Assembly: GCA_963714995.1 (NCBI GenBank)
Contig: CAVQQP010000019.1
Coordinates: 434,001 to 498,000, forward strand
DNA: 64,000 nucleotides
Direction of reading: 5' to 3'
DNA from: Prado023 sp963714995
GTDB taxonomy: Bacteria > Actinomycetota > Actinomycetes > S36-B12 > CAIYMF01
Part shown: in pieces, positions 53,763-61,688 of the stretch
Layout: every line of letters starts with the position of its first letter
Position numbering within the stretch: the first letter of the stretch is position 1
Translations under genes and position numbers: made by a program
The notes under the pieces: model-generated
Databases searched by the model: none
The model's input: only the letters and a program-made list of their open reading frames with translations
What the model was told of the DNA's origin: nothing

Positions 53763-55532
53763 ATGCAGGGCGAGGTGAACGAGGTGGCGGGGCTCGGGGT
53801 CGTGCCCCACGCGGGAGCGGAGGGATCCGGGGACTGGTTGCGCTGGGTGGCCCGGGTCTGGGCCGAGATCGCGATCGTCGGCTACCTGCTCTGGGAGGCC
53901 ACGACGCCCGCACCCGTCCGGGGCGAGGGCGACTACTGGCAGCGGCTCGCGGCACTGGTCATCCTCGCGCTCATCGTCGTCGGGCACCTGATCACGTGGC
54001 GATGGGAGATCCAGGGAGCCACCGTGATGGCCGTGGCCGGTGCCCTTCTCGCTGTGGTCACCTCGTTCCGGTTCGAAGGATGGTCGGAGACGCTGCTGGT
54101 GCTCGTCGGGTTCACCGTTCCAGCCGTCATCTACTGGTGGATGTGGCGGCGCGACCGGCACCACATGCGCGTCGTGGCCCTGGCCGTGCTCCTGACAGTC
54201 CTGGTCGCAGGCAGCATCGGGATGGCGGCCATGGCACAGCTGGTCGCCTACGGACCCTCGCACCCCCAGAGCACCCTGACGGCACTGCCCGAGGCGCCGG
54301 TGGTGTGGATCTGGTCAGGGGCTCCCGCTGCGACGTCGGCGGCCGTCGTCGCCCGGGTGCGCGACCCGCAGGCGGAGGTCCGCCTCGCAGTGAGCACCAG
54401 CGCGGACCTGGCCGATCCTTCGTGGTTCCCCGCCAGCCAGCGTCCGGCCGACGACCCGGGGGTGGTGCGCTTCGACCTCACCGGGCTGGACCCCGGCACC
54501 CGCTACCACTACGCGGCGGAGGTCGGCGGCGTCCTGGTCGCGGAGCGCTCGGGGCAGCTGCGCACCATCCCGCACGCGGCCGCCAGCTTCACCTTCGCCT
54601 TCGGCAACTGCGCGCGCATCGGGAGCAACGCGTCCTCGTTCGACCGCATCCGCGAGGCCGGCCCGGACCTGTTGCTCCACCTGGGCGACTTCGCCTACAT
54701 GGACTTCTGGACCGACGACCGGGCAGCGGTGCGCGGCATGTACGACACGCAGCTGACGACGCCCGCGATGGACGCGCTGGTCCGCTCGGTGCCTGTCGCC
54801 TACATGTGGGACGACCACGACTTCGGACCGAACGACGCCGACTCCACCGCCGCCTCCGGCCCAGCCGCGCAGGTCGTCTACCGCCAGGCCGTCCCCCACC
54901 CCGACCTCCCAGCAGGAGTGGGCCCAGAGGCCATCTACCAGTCCTTCACGCTGGGACGGGTCCGCTTCATCCTCACCGACTCCCGCTCGGAGCGGAGTCC
55001 GAAGTCCGCCCCCGACGACCAGGACAAGACGATGTTCGGCGCTGCCCAATGGATGTGGCTCCTCGACGAGTTCGATGCGGCCGGGGCCGCCCGGGAGGCA
55101 GTCGTCCTGGTCACGTCGGTCCCGTGGAACGGCGTGGCCCGGGCCGGGGCCGACGACTGGTCCGGCTACACCACCGAGCGCCGGCGCCTGGCCGATGCGA
55201 TCGTCCAGGCGGGCCTGGCAGACCAGATGCTCATGATCGCCGGGGACGCGCACATGCTGGCCATCGACGACGGGACACACACCGACTTCTCCACCTCGCA
55301 GTCCGGCGGCTTCCCCCTCATGCACGCCGGTGCGTTCGACCGGCAGGCCAGCTTCAAGGCGGGCCCCTACAGTGAGGGCGCCCACCCCGGCGGGGGGCAG
55401 TTCGCCCTGGCCACAGTCGATGACGGCGGCGGTGACATCACCGTCACCCTCAGCGGTCGGGACCACACCGGGACCGAACTGGTCGGCTACCGGTTCACCG
55501 TCACCGAGTCGGCACTGGCGCGGCAGGGCTAG
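53763..55532 (+). CDS. PhoD-like phosphatase with N-terminal membrane domain
   Basis: 589-residue protein. Four hydrophobic helices (about residues 30-165) precede an extracytoplasmic PhoD domain. Metal sites are visible: FGNCARIG, HLGDFAYMD, WDDHDFGPNDAD, LTDSRSERS and MIAGDAHMLAIDD. Unlike secreted PhoD it lacks a Tat signal and is tethered by its helices. The domain starts with a fibronectin-like segment (VVWIWSGAPAAT...LDPGTRYHYAAEV). ATG 53763 chosen. It hydrolyses phosphomono- or diesters at the cell surface, by inference. Confidence 0.8.
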   Translation: MQGEVNEVAGLGVVPHAGAEGSGDWLRWVARVWAEIAIVGYLLWEATTPAPVRGEGDYWQRLAALVILALIVVGHLITWRWEIQGATVMAVAGALLAVVTSFRFEGWSETLLVLVGFTVPAVIYWWMWRRDRHHMRVVALAVLLTVLVAGSIGMAAMAQLVAYGPSHPQSTLTALPEAPVVWIWSGAPAATSAAVVARVRDPQAEVRLAVSTSADLADPSWFPASQRPADDPGVVRFDLTGLDPGTRYHYAAEVGGVLVAERSGQLRTIPHAAASFTFAFGNCARIGSNASSFDRIREAGPDLLLHLGDFAYMDFWTDDRAAVRGMYDTQLTTPAMDALVRSVPVAYMWDDHDFGPNDADSTAASGPAAQVVYRQAVPHPDLPAGVGPEAIYQSFTLGRVRFILTDSRSERSPKSAPDDQDKTMFGAAQWMWLLDEFDAAGAAREAVVLVTSVPWNGVARAGADDWSGYTTERRRLADAIVQAGLADQMLMIAGDAHMLAIDDGTHTDFSTSQSGGFPLMHAGAFDRQASFKAGPYSEGAHPGGGQFALATVDDGGGDITVTLSGRDHTGTELVGYRFTVTESALARQG

Positions 55533-55544
55533 CCGCCCCGACTG

Positions 55545-56459
55545 TCAGGACGCACCGAACGAGACCGCCAGGACGTCGGCGCGAACTCGTTCGATGACCG
55601 CATCCTGCAGGCACCCGAGGAACTCCTTGGTGTCCGACTCCCCCGGCGCCGGGCTCATTGTCAGTCGCAGCCGCGTCGAGTCGGAGGGGTCCACGGGCTC
55701 CAGGGAGTCCAGCTGCACCTCCTCAGGGATCCGGACCGTGCACACCGACCACAGGGCGAGGGCCACGTCGAGGTCCGGCTGCTCGAGGTTCCGGCGCATC
55801 ACGACCATGTCCACCGTCACCGCGCGCCCCGGGTCGGGAGGCTCGGGCCTGCTCAGGAGCACCTGGATCCCGGCAAGGATGCCCGCCGCGAGGACCGCAA
55901 CCAGCCCGCCTGCCGTGATCCACCGCCACCCCCACCCGGCCCGCGGTGCCGTGACGGGGTGTCCGGGGCCCTCGGGCAGGCGGCCAAGGGGGGACAGTCC
56001 CTCCAGGGGCAGGGCCATCGTGGACAGGCCCCGGGCCAGTTCGTGCTCGGCCACCGGGACCGCGGTGACCCGCGACATCTGCTCGACGAGGTAGGCCACC
56101 GCGGACAGGACCACCCCGGCACCGATCAGGACCGGCAGCAGCACGTTGAGCCGGTCACGGTCGGGGGCCAGCCACGCGAACGGGCCCGGGGCATCCGGGC
56201 GGTTGGCCCGCAGGCGGGCGGCCAGCGCGGTGGTCTGGTCGCGCGCGCGATCCTCCTCGATCTGGCGGCCCAAGCGCGCGACCCGGGCCTGAAGGACGTC
56301 GGCGATGAGGACCAGCTCCGCGGCGAGGAAGAAGAGCCCGGCCATCAGCGCCCGGTTCCACTCCCATCGGACCAGGTAGATGAAGACATAGCTCCCGGAG
56401 GCGACCAGGACCACCCCGGACAGCAGCCGACCGAGCCGATGGATCAGTGAGCGGTTCAT
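55545..56459 (-). CDS. unknown membrane protein, 304 aa
   Basis: Two helices near the N-terminus (VVLVASGSYVFIYLV, ALMAGLFFLAAELVLIA), a charged middle (RLGRQIEEDRARDQTTALAARLRAN), two more helices about 105-125 and 190-210, then a C-terminal domain of about 90 residues with two Cys. No family recognised. ATG 56459 overlaps the stop of the PEP-utilising enzyme (ATGA), so the two are expressed together and may act together. Confidence 0.6.
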   Translation of the reverse strand: MNRSLIHRLGRLLSGVVLVASGSYVFIYLVRWEWNRALMAGLFFLAAELVLIADVLQARVARLGRQIEEDRARDQTTALAARLRANRPDAPGPFAWLAPDRDRLNVLLPVLIGAGVVLSAVAYLVEQMSRVTAVPVAEHELARGLSTMALPLEGLSPLGRLPEGPGHPVTAPRAGWGWRWITAGGLVAVLAAGILAGIQVLLSRPEPPDPGRAVTVDMVVMRRNLEQPDLDVALALWSVCTVRIPEEVQLDSLEPVDPSDSTRLRLTMSPAPGESDTKEFLGCLQDAVIERVRADVLAVSFGAS

Positions 56460-58648
56460 CCGGGGTCTCCCCCCGCCTGCCCGTCTCCGATGACCAGGAC
56501 CTCACCCGTCGTGCCGTCGACGATGAGCAGGGTCCCCACCGGGTACCTCTCGACCGCGTCGTGCACGCCCACCACCGTCGGCACGCGGTACTCGCGGGCC
56601 ATGATCGCCAGGTGGCTCAGCACGCTCCCGGTCTCGGAGACCACAGCCCCCAACCCGGGCAGCCACCCCGCCAGGCGCGGGTCGAGGGTGCGCGTGACGA
56701 GGACGTCTCCGGGTGACGCAGCTGCCGCGTCGTGGACGACCCGCCCCTGAGCACGGCCCTGGGCGGCGCCGCGGCCACCCGGGCGATGGGCGCCGGCCAG
56801 CTGGACCCGGATCGGCCGGCCGTCGGTCGCGAGGCGGAAGCACGAGGGCAGGGGCGGTCCGGGCACCAGGGTTCGCTGTGCCAGGTCCGGCGGCGCGGGC
56901 CAGCCGGACACCACGTCCTCGAGCTCGCTGAGGCGCATGTGGACCAGGGACTCCGTCGAGGGGATCTGCAGGTTGGTGGACAGCCGCGCCGCCAGGACGT
57001 CCGCGACGCGCGCCGACAGCTCCTGGAGCCACCGGGCGCGCAGGCGCAGGGCCTCGCGCGCAGGCAGGCCGGCCACGAGCGATGAGGTCGCCACCGCGGT
57101 TCCGGGTTCCCCGGGCGCTGCGTCGACCGTGGGCGGCAGGGACGTCGCACCTCCGATCCGGGGCGGGGTCAGCGCGAGGGCGACCGGCCAGCGCACCACG
57201 ATGTCCTCGTCTGCGAGCCCCAGCGCCCGGCCCCGGCGCACGACGGACATCGCGACCCCGGCTCCGGTGGTCGTGGCCTGCCGCTGCAGCAGGCTCCCGG
57301 CGAGGACCTCGTGGCCGTGCACCGCAGCCAGGTGGGCCCGGACGCGGCACATGACCTCCAGGAGCTCGGCGTCACTGAGCTCACGCAGGGGGCCCAGGCC
57401 AGCGAGCTCGCCATCGATTCGTCGGCACACCTCCTCCGCGAGGTCAGGGAGCACGGCCCGCAGGCGGCCGACCCGCCACGCGCTGGCCAGCCTGCGGGTC
57501 GGGACCCGCGGATCCAGCCAGCGAAACCCCGATCGGGGCAACGGTGAGGCCCCGAGCAGGTCGAGGTCGCAGGCCACATGTCCGGACACGGTGGTCACCA
57601 GGGGCGAGCGGGCGACGGTCCGGCGCGGCCAGGCGCCGACCAGGGTGAGCGCCGAGGCGATGCCGGATCGCAGCGGGTCGAGCCACAGGTCCTCCTCGAG
57701 AGCACGCAGCGGCTCGGGAAACGTCTCACCGACGGGTCCCGGGCCCAGCAGGGGCCCGCTGCCGGGCTCCGAGCTGCCGAACGCGGTCACCGGACGGCTC
57801 TGCAGGAGCCACAGGGCGTCGTCGGCATCCAGGGCCCACTCGACGTCCTGCGCCCTCCCGAACTCGCGCGCCGCACGTGCCGCCAGACGTGCGATGCGAC
57901 GACGCTCCCGGCGGTCGAGCAGCGTCGGAACTGCGTCCTCGGAGGGTCCCTCGATCAGGCGCCCTCGGCGGCCGAGCAGGTAGCGCTGCGCGGTCACCGT
58001 CCCGCTCACGAGGGACTCCGGGCCCCCGGGAACGGCCTCCACGAGGATGTGGGATCGGTCCCCGGTCACCGGGTCGAGTCCGAACAGCACCCCTCCGACG
58101 CGGGCGGCCACCTGCCGCTGCACCAGGACGGCCATCGGCGCCGGCGGCCCCGCCCCCACTGGCCGCAGCGAGGAGACGAGCACCTCTCGCAATGCCGATT
58201 CGAACGCGTCCCAGCCCACCACGTCCAGGCAGGACTGGAACTGGCCGGCCATCGACGAGGCGCCCACGTCCTCCACGGTCGAGGACGAGCGCACCACCAG
58301 GGGGGCGCCGTCGCCACCGACCTCGGCCCACGCCGCGCGCAGGACCTGCGTCAGGGCCTCCGGCAGCGGCGCGCCCGGCCAGCCCGGAGCGGCGGGATCG
58401 AACGCGGCGGTGGTCACGACGAAGCCCGGAACCACCGGCAGGCCCGCTGATGTGGCCACAGCCAGGTTCGCGGCCTTCGCCCCGGCCAGCCGGGCGTCGG
58501 TGGCCCGCGGGTCGGACAGGCCCAGCGTCAGCGGCTCGCCCGACCGCGCCGTGGTGGGCTGCGTGCGAGGCGGATCGTGTCGATCCGCCGGCGTGCCAGC
58601 CGACTGGGATGCGACAGACGGCAGCGAGGTCTTACGACCTGTTTGCAC
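56456..58648 (-). CDS. PEP-synthase-like/rifampicin-phosphotransferase-like enzyme
   Basis: 730 residues. N-terminal ATP-grasp (PPDK_N) domain with KAANLAVATSAGLPVVPGFVV, LVVRSSSTVEDVGASSMAGQFQS and QDVEWALD; central 300-residue domain without homology I recognise; C-terminal swivel domain with GSVLSHLAIMAREYRVPTVVGV carrying the phospho-accepting His. The PEP-binding barrel of PPDK/PEP synthase is absent, as in rifampicin phosphotransferase, so the order ATP-grasp, acceptor domain, swivel His fits a small-molecule phosphotransferase. GTG 58648 chosen. Acceptor unknown; PEP synthase-like role cannot be ruled out. Confidence 0.75.
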   Translation of the reverse strand: MQTGRKTSLPSVASQSAGTPADRHDPPRTQPTTARSGEPLTLGLSDPRATDARLAGAKAANLAVATSAGLPVVPGFVVTTAAFDPAAPGWPGAPLPEALTQVLRAAWAEVGGDGAPLVVRSSSTVEDVGASSMAGQFQSCLDVVGWDAFESALREVLVSSLRPVGAGPPAPMAVLVQRQVAARVGGVLFGLDPVTGDRSHILVEAVPGGPESLVSGTVTAQRYLLGRRGRLIEGPSEDAVPTLLDRRERRRIARLAARAAREFGRAQDVEWALDADDALWLLQSRPVTAFGSSEPGSGPLLGPGPVGETFPEPLRALEEDLWLDPLRSGIASALTLVGAWPRRTVARSPLVTTVSGHVACDLDLLGASPLPRSGFRWLDPRVPTRRLASAWRVGRLRAVLPDLAEEVCRRIDGELAGLGPLRELSDAELLEVMCRVRAHLAAVHGHEVLAGSLLQRQATTTGAGVAMSVVRRGRALGLADEDIVVRWPVALALTPPRIGGATSLPPTVDAAPGEPGTAVATSSLVAGLPAREALRLRARWLQELSARVADVLAARLSTNLQIPSTESLVHMRLSELEDVVSGWPAPPDLAQRTLVPGPPLPSCFRLATDGRPIRVQLAGAHRPGGRGAAQGRAQGRVVHDAAAASPGDVLVTRTLDPRLAGWLPGLGAVVSETGSVLSHLAIMAREYRVPTVVGVHDAVERYPVGTLLIVDGTTGEVLVIGDGQAGGDPG

Positions 58649-58808
58649 ACTTTCACTGTACGCCCGGGCGCTCCCCCTCAACCATCCTGCGCCGCACGAC
58701 GGCAGGCCCGACTCAGATCGGCTCCCGGGTACCACGACCGGGCGAGGGCGCGTACTGTCAGGGTCAGTGATGTCCCCCCGTGGATCGGTCGGCTTCCGGA
58801 GGTCCGTG

Positions 58809-59678
58809 ATGGCGTATCAGTTCAACCCCCCGCCTGGATGGCAGGTTGCTGAGGGGTTCACCCCGAGCAACGACTGGCGACCCGATCCTGCATGGCCGGC
58901 CGCACCCGACGGCTGGGAGTTCTGGGTCGCCGTCCCCGATTCCCCGCCTCCCCCGCCGCCTCCCCCCGGTCCGGCCGCCCCGCGACCTGACCCCTCGGAC
59001 TCCGCGTCGGCAACCGGCCCCGCGCCCACGGCCAGCGCGAAGGTCAGCGGCATGTTCCGGTCGCTGAAGTCCAAGGCCCAGGACGAGGACTGGATGGGCA
59101 GGGCCAAGTCGGCCGCGACCCAGGCGACCGCGACCGCGCAGCAGGCCGCCGGGCAGGCAACCGCCCAGGCCAAGCAGCGCGACCAGGCGACGCTGGAGAA
59201 GACCGGACCACTCCCCGAGGGCGCCCTGTGGCGGGGCGTCAGCCACGACGCCGGCCGGAACTCGATCGTCACGCTCTACCGGGACCGCATCGAGCGCACC
59301 AAGCCGACCAGTCGCATGTCACTCACGGGGATGCTCGCAGGCGGTCCGGAGGACGTCGAGGTCATCCCGATGAAGTCCGTCTCGTCGGTCCAGGCGCGCC
59401 GGGGTGCCTGGTACCACGACGTCACGGTCTTCGCGTCCGGGAACACGATCGTGTTCTCCGTGGATGCTGCCGACGCCGAACAGCTCCGCACGCTGATCAT
59501 GGAGCAGATCCTGGGTGGTCCGGCACCGGCCGCTCCCCCAGCTCCGACGGCTCCCGCAGCACCCTCCGGCGACGCCCTCATCGATCAGATCCGCAAGCTC
59601 GGGGAGCTCCGCGACGCCGGCATCCTGACGCCCGAGGAGTTCGAGTCGAAGAAGGCGGACCTGCTCGGCCGCATCTGA
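58809..59678 (+). CDS. SHOCT domain protein with a low-complexity linker
   Basis: 289 residues. N-terminus with DWRPDPAWPAAPDGWEFWV repeats, a run of Pro, then an Ala/Gln-rich coiled segment (AKSAATQATATAQQAAGQATAQAKQ), a PH-like barrel (IVTLYRDRIERTKP ... VFASGNTIVFSVD) and a C-terminal SHOCT domain (DQIRKLGELRDAGILTPEEFESKKADLLGRI). SHOCT marks an oligomerisation/targeting module. ATG 58809 has GGAGG 7 nt upstream. Function unknown. Confidence 0.72.
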   Translation: MAYQFNPPPGWQVAEGFTPSNDWRPDPAWPAAPDGWEFWVAVPDSPPPPPPPPGPAAPRPDPSDSASATGPAPTASAKVSGMFRSLKSKAQDEDWMGRAKSAATQATATAQQAAGQATAQAKQRDQATLEKTGPLPEGALWRGVSHDAGRNSIVTLYRDRIERTKPTSRMSLTGMLAGGPEDVEVIPMKSVSSVQARRGAWYHDVTVFASGNTIVFSVDAADAEQLRTLIMEQILGGPAPAAPPAPTAPAAPSGDALIDQIRKLGELRDAGILTPEEFESKKADLLGRI

Positions 59679-59713
59679 TTTCCCACCGACGATGCCCATG
59701 GACAACACTTGTC

Positions 59714-59734
59714 TCTAGTGCGCCCTTCACTAGA
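59714..59734. promoter_or_regulatory. inverted repeat upstream of HicB-like gene
   Basis: TCTAGTG-N7-CACTAGA is a perfect 7-bp inverted repeat, positioned 15-35 nt before 59749. It may be an autoregulatory operator for the downstream HTH protein or a terminator of the SHOCT gene. A T-run is lacking, which favours an operator. Confidence 0.5.
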
Positions 59735-59781
59735 CATGCAACCTCGCTATGGAGGACGATGGTGGCGTGTCTTCGGGAGGG

Positions 59782-60171
59782 ATGGTTGCAGTGAGGCACT
59801 TCACCGCCGATGTGTGCCGCGACGAGCGCTGGTGGGTGGCGGAGGTGGCTGCGTTGGGTGTGGCCACCCAGGCCAAGCACCTGTCGGAGGTCCGTCTGAG
59901 GACCGTCGACCTCATCGCCACGGCCCTCGACTGCGAGCCGAGCGAGATCTCCGTCGAGCTCGACATCTCCCTGCCCGGTGAGGTTGCCGCTGACCTGGAC
60001 CGAGCACGCACGTTGCGCGAGCAGTCCGCACAGGCTCAACATGACGCCGCCCTGGCAGTACGCGCCGCGGCTGCCCGCCTCAGGGCTGAAGGTGTCAGCA
60101 TCCGCGACATCGCCACAGCGCTGGGAGTCTCCTACCAACGCGCCCACCAGCTGGTGTCGGAGGCCTCCTGA
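59782..60171 (+). CDS. HicB-like domain protein with C-terminal helix-turn-helix
   Basis: About 129 residues (140 from an upstream start at 59749). N-terminal HicB-like fold (VRHFTADVCRDERWWVAEV ... LRTVDLIATALDCEPSEISVEL) then a helical linker and a C-terminal HTH (LRAEGVSIRDIATALGVSYQRAHQLVSEAS). HicB normally neutralises HicA toxin; no HicA-like gene is beside it. GTG 59791 with GGGAGGG upstream is another start. The inverted repeat upstream suggests autoregulation. Convergent with the M50 gene 24 bp away. Confidence 0.72.
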   Translation: MVAVRHFTADVCRDERWWVAEVAALGVATQAKHLSEVRLRTVDLIATALDCEPSEISVELDISLPGEVAADLDRARTLREQSAQAQHDAALAVRAAAARLRAEGVSIRDIATALGVSYQRAHQLVSEAS

Positions 60172-60195
60172 GACCACGGGGATGCCGTGCGCCGG

Positions 60196-61005
60196 TCACC
60201 CCGCGAAGGGCAACGCGAATCCCACGCCGGCGAGCGCGACAGCGCAGGCCAGCTGCAGCCCCGCGAAGAACCGGGCCGGCAGGCCGGTCTGGGTGGCCAT
60301 GGCGCCCGCATCGGTGGTCACGGCGGTGCGGGTCAACCGCCACTGGGCCGTCGCATCGAGCACCCCGCCACCGAGCATGGCCCCGGCCAGGCCCGCGACC
60401 ACGACGACGGCGAGCCATCCCGATCCCAGCGCCAGCAGCGCCCAGCCGGCCGCACCGAGGAGCAGGGCCATCAACACGCCCCACCACGAGCGCACGGTGA
60501 GGACCAGCATGATCCCGAGGAGGACAGCGAGGTAGGCCAACCAGGCAGTGCCCAGGCCCGCCAGCGCCACCTGCACGGATGCGACGCCGAACACCCCGGG
60601 CGCGAGGTAGCCGGCGAACGACACGAGGAATCGGCGGACCGACCCGCGGCCGGGGAAGGCGATGTGCGCCAGGCCGGACCCGTCACGGGACACCGTGATC
60701 CGATGGATCCGACCCCCCAGCAGCGCCGCGATCAGGCCGTGGCCGAACTCGTGGGCAAGCGTGGACAGGTGCGTCGTGGCGGCCCGCCCACGACCCACGC
60801 CCAGGACCATGCCGACCCCCATCGCGAGGATCAGGGTTCCCGTCGTCGCACCCACGGGACTCGTCAGCCAGCCGGGAACGTGCTGGTCCATCCACGGCTC
60901 CAGTGCCGGGATCGGGTCCGCGCCCATCAGCGCCCAGACGATCGGGGACAGGAGCCCCAGCGCCAGCACCGTCCACATGGTCCGCGAAGCGTAGCCCGCT
61001 GTCAC
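60196..61005 (-). CDS. M50-family metallopeptidase
   Basis: 269-residue membrane protein with about seven hydrophobic helices. The zinc motif HEFGHG is at 85-90, within a helix (THLSTLAHEFGHGLIAALLGG), as in site-2 proteases. The second metal ligand region is present in the C-terminal half but not certain. GTG 61005 with GAGGTGG upstream. No PDZ domain. It may cleave anti-sigma factors or other transmembrane substrates. Confidence 0.75.
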   Translation of the reverse strand: MTAGYASRTMWTVLALGLLSPIVWALMGADPIPALEPWMDQHVPGWLTSPVGATTGTLILAMGVGMVLGVGRGRAATTHLSTLAHEFGHGLIAALLGGRIHRITVSRDGSGLAHIAFPGRGSVRRFLVSFAGYLAPGVFGVASVQVALAGLGTAWLAYLAVLLGIMLVLTVRSWWGVLMALLLGAAGWALLALGSGWLAVVVVAGLAGAMLGGGVLDATAQWRLTRTAVTTDAGAMATQTGLPARFFAGLQLACAVALAGVGFALPFAG

Positions 61006-61052
61006 GCCACCTCACGTCGACACCGTGCGTCCGGCAGTGGTTGGGTCCTGCC

Positions 61053-61640
61053 ATGACGACGGTCGCGCTGTTCCCCTCCGTGCTCGGCATCCGTGCAGGT
61101 GTGCTCGACGCCGCGGAACGCCTGCGCACGGACGGCCACGACGTGCTCGTGGTGGACCTCTACAGGGGTCGCTCCTTCGACGACTACGAGCCTGCGATGG
61201 CCCACGCCGAGGAGGAGCTCGGGCACGCCGAGCTGATGCGGCGCGCGCGCGAGGCCGTGGCCGACCTGCCCGACGGGTTCGTGGCAGCGGGCTTCTCCCT
61301 GGGCTGCGTGATGGCGGTGCATGTGGCCACCCAGCGCGCGGTGTCGGGGGTCCTGATGATCGGCGGGGCCATCCCGGCCTCGGCCCTCGGGTCCGACGCG
61401 CGGTGGCCAGCGGGCGTGCCGGCCCAGACGCACTCCACCCTCGACGACCCCTGGCGCGAGCAGGACATGATCGACCAGGCGGTCCTCGACGTGCAGTCGG
61501 CCGGCGGCGTCCTCGAGGTGTTCGACTACCCCGGCACCGGGCACCTGTTCACCGACGCCTCGCTGCCCGCGGAGTACGACCCGGTCGGCACCGAGCTCCT
61601 CTGGAGCCGGGTCCTGCCGTTCGTCCGCGCCTGCACCTGA
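61053..61640 (+). CDS. dienelactone-hydrolase-family alpha/beta hydrolase
   Basis: 195-residue alpha/beta hydrolase. The nucleophile elbow is GFSLGC (Ser, not the Cys of classic dienelactone hydrolases), with the His in YPGTGHLFTD and Asp probably in between. No signal peptide. ATG 61053 chosen over the longer frame. Divergent from the M50 gene (47 bp between starts). Substrate unknown; general ester or lactone hydrolysis is inferred from the family. Confidence 0.75.
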   Translation: MTTVALFPSVLGIRAGVLDAAERLRTDGHDVLVVDLYRGRSFDDYEPAMAHAEEELGHAELMRRAREAVADLPDGFVAAGFSLGCVMAVHVATQRAVSGVLMIGGAIPASALGSDARWPAGVPAQTHSTLDDPWREQDMIDQAVLDVQSAGGVLEVFDYPGTGHLFTDASLPAEYDPVGTELLWSRVLPFVRACT

Positions 61641-61688
61641 GCACCTACGGCACAATGACGTCCACGTCCCGACCGAGAGAAGGCACGC

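Noticed and set aside
55580..55600. CGAACTCGTTCG as a second LexA box
   Set aside because: Half-sites are separated by 2 rather than 4 bases and it lies inside a coding region.
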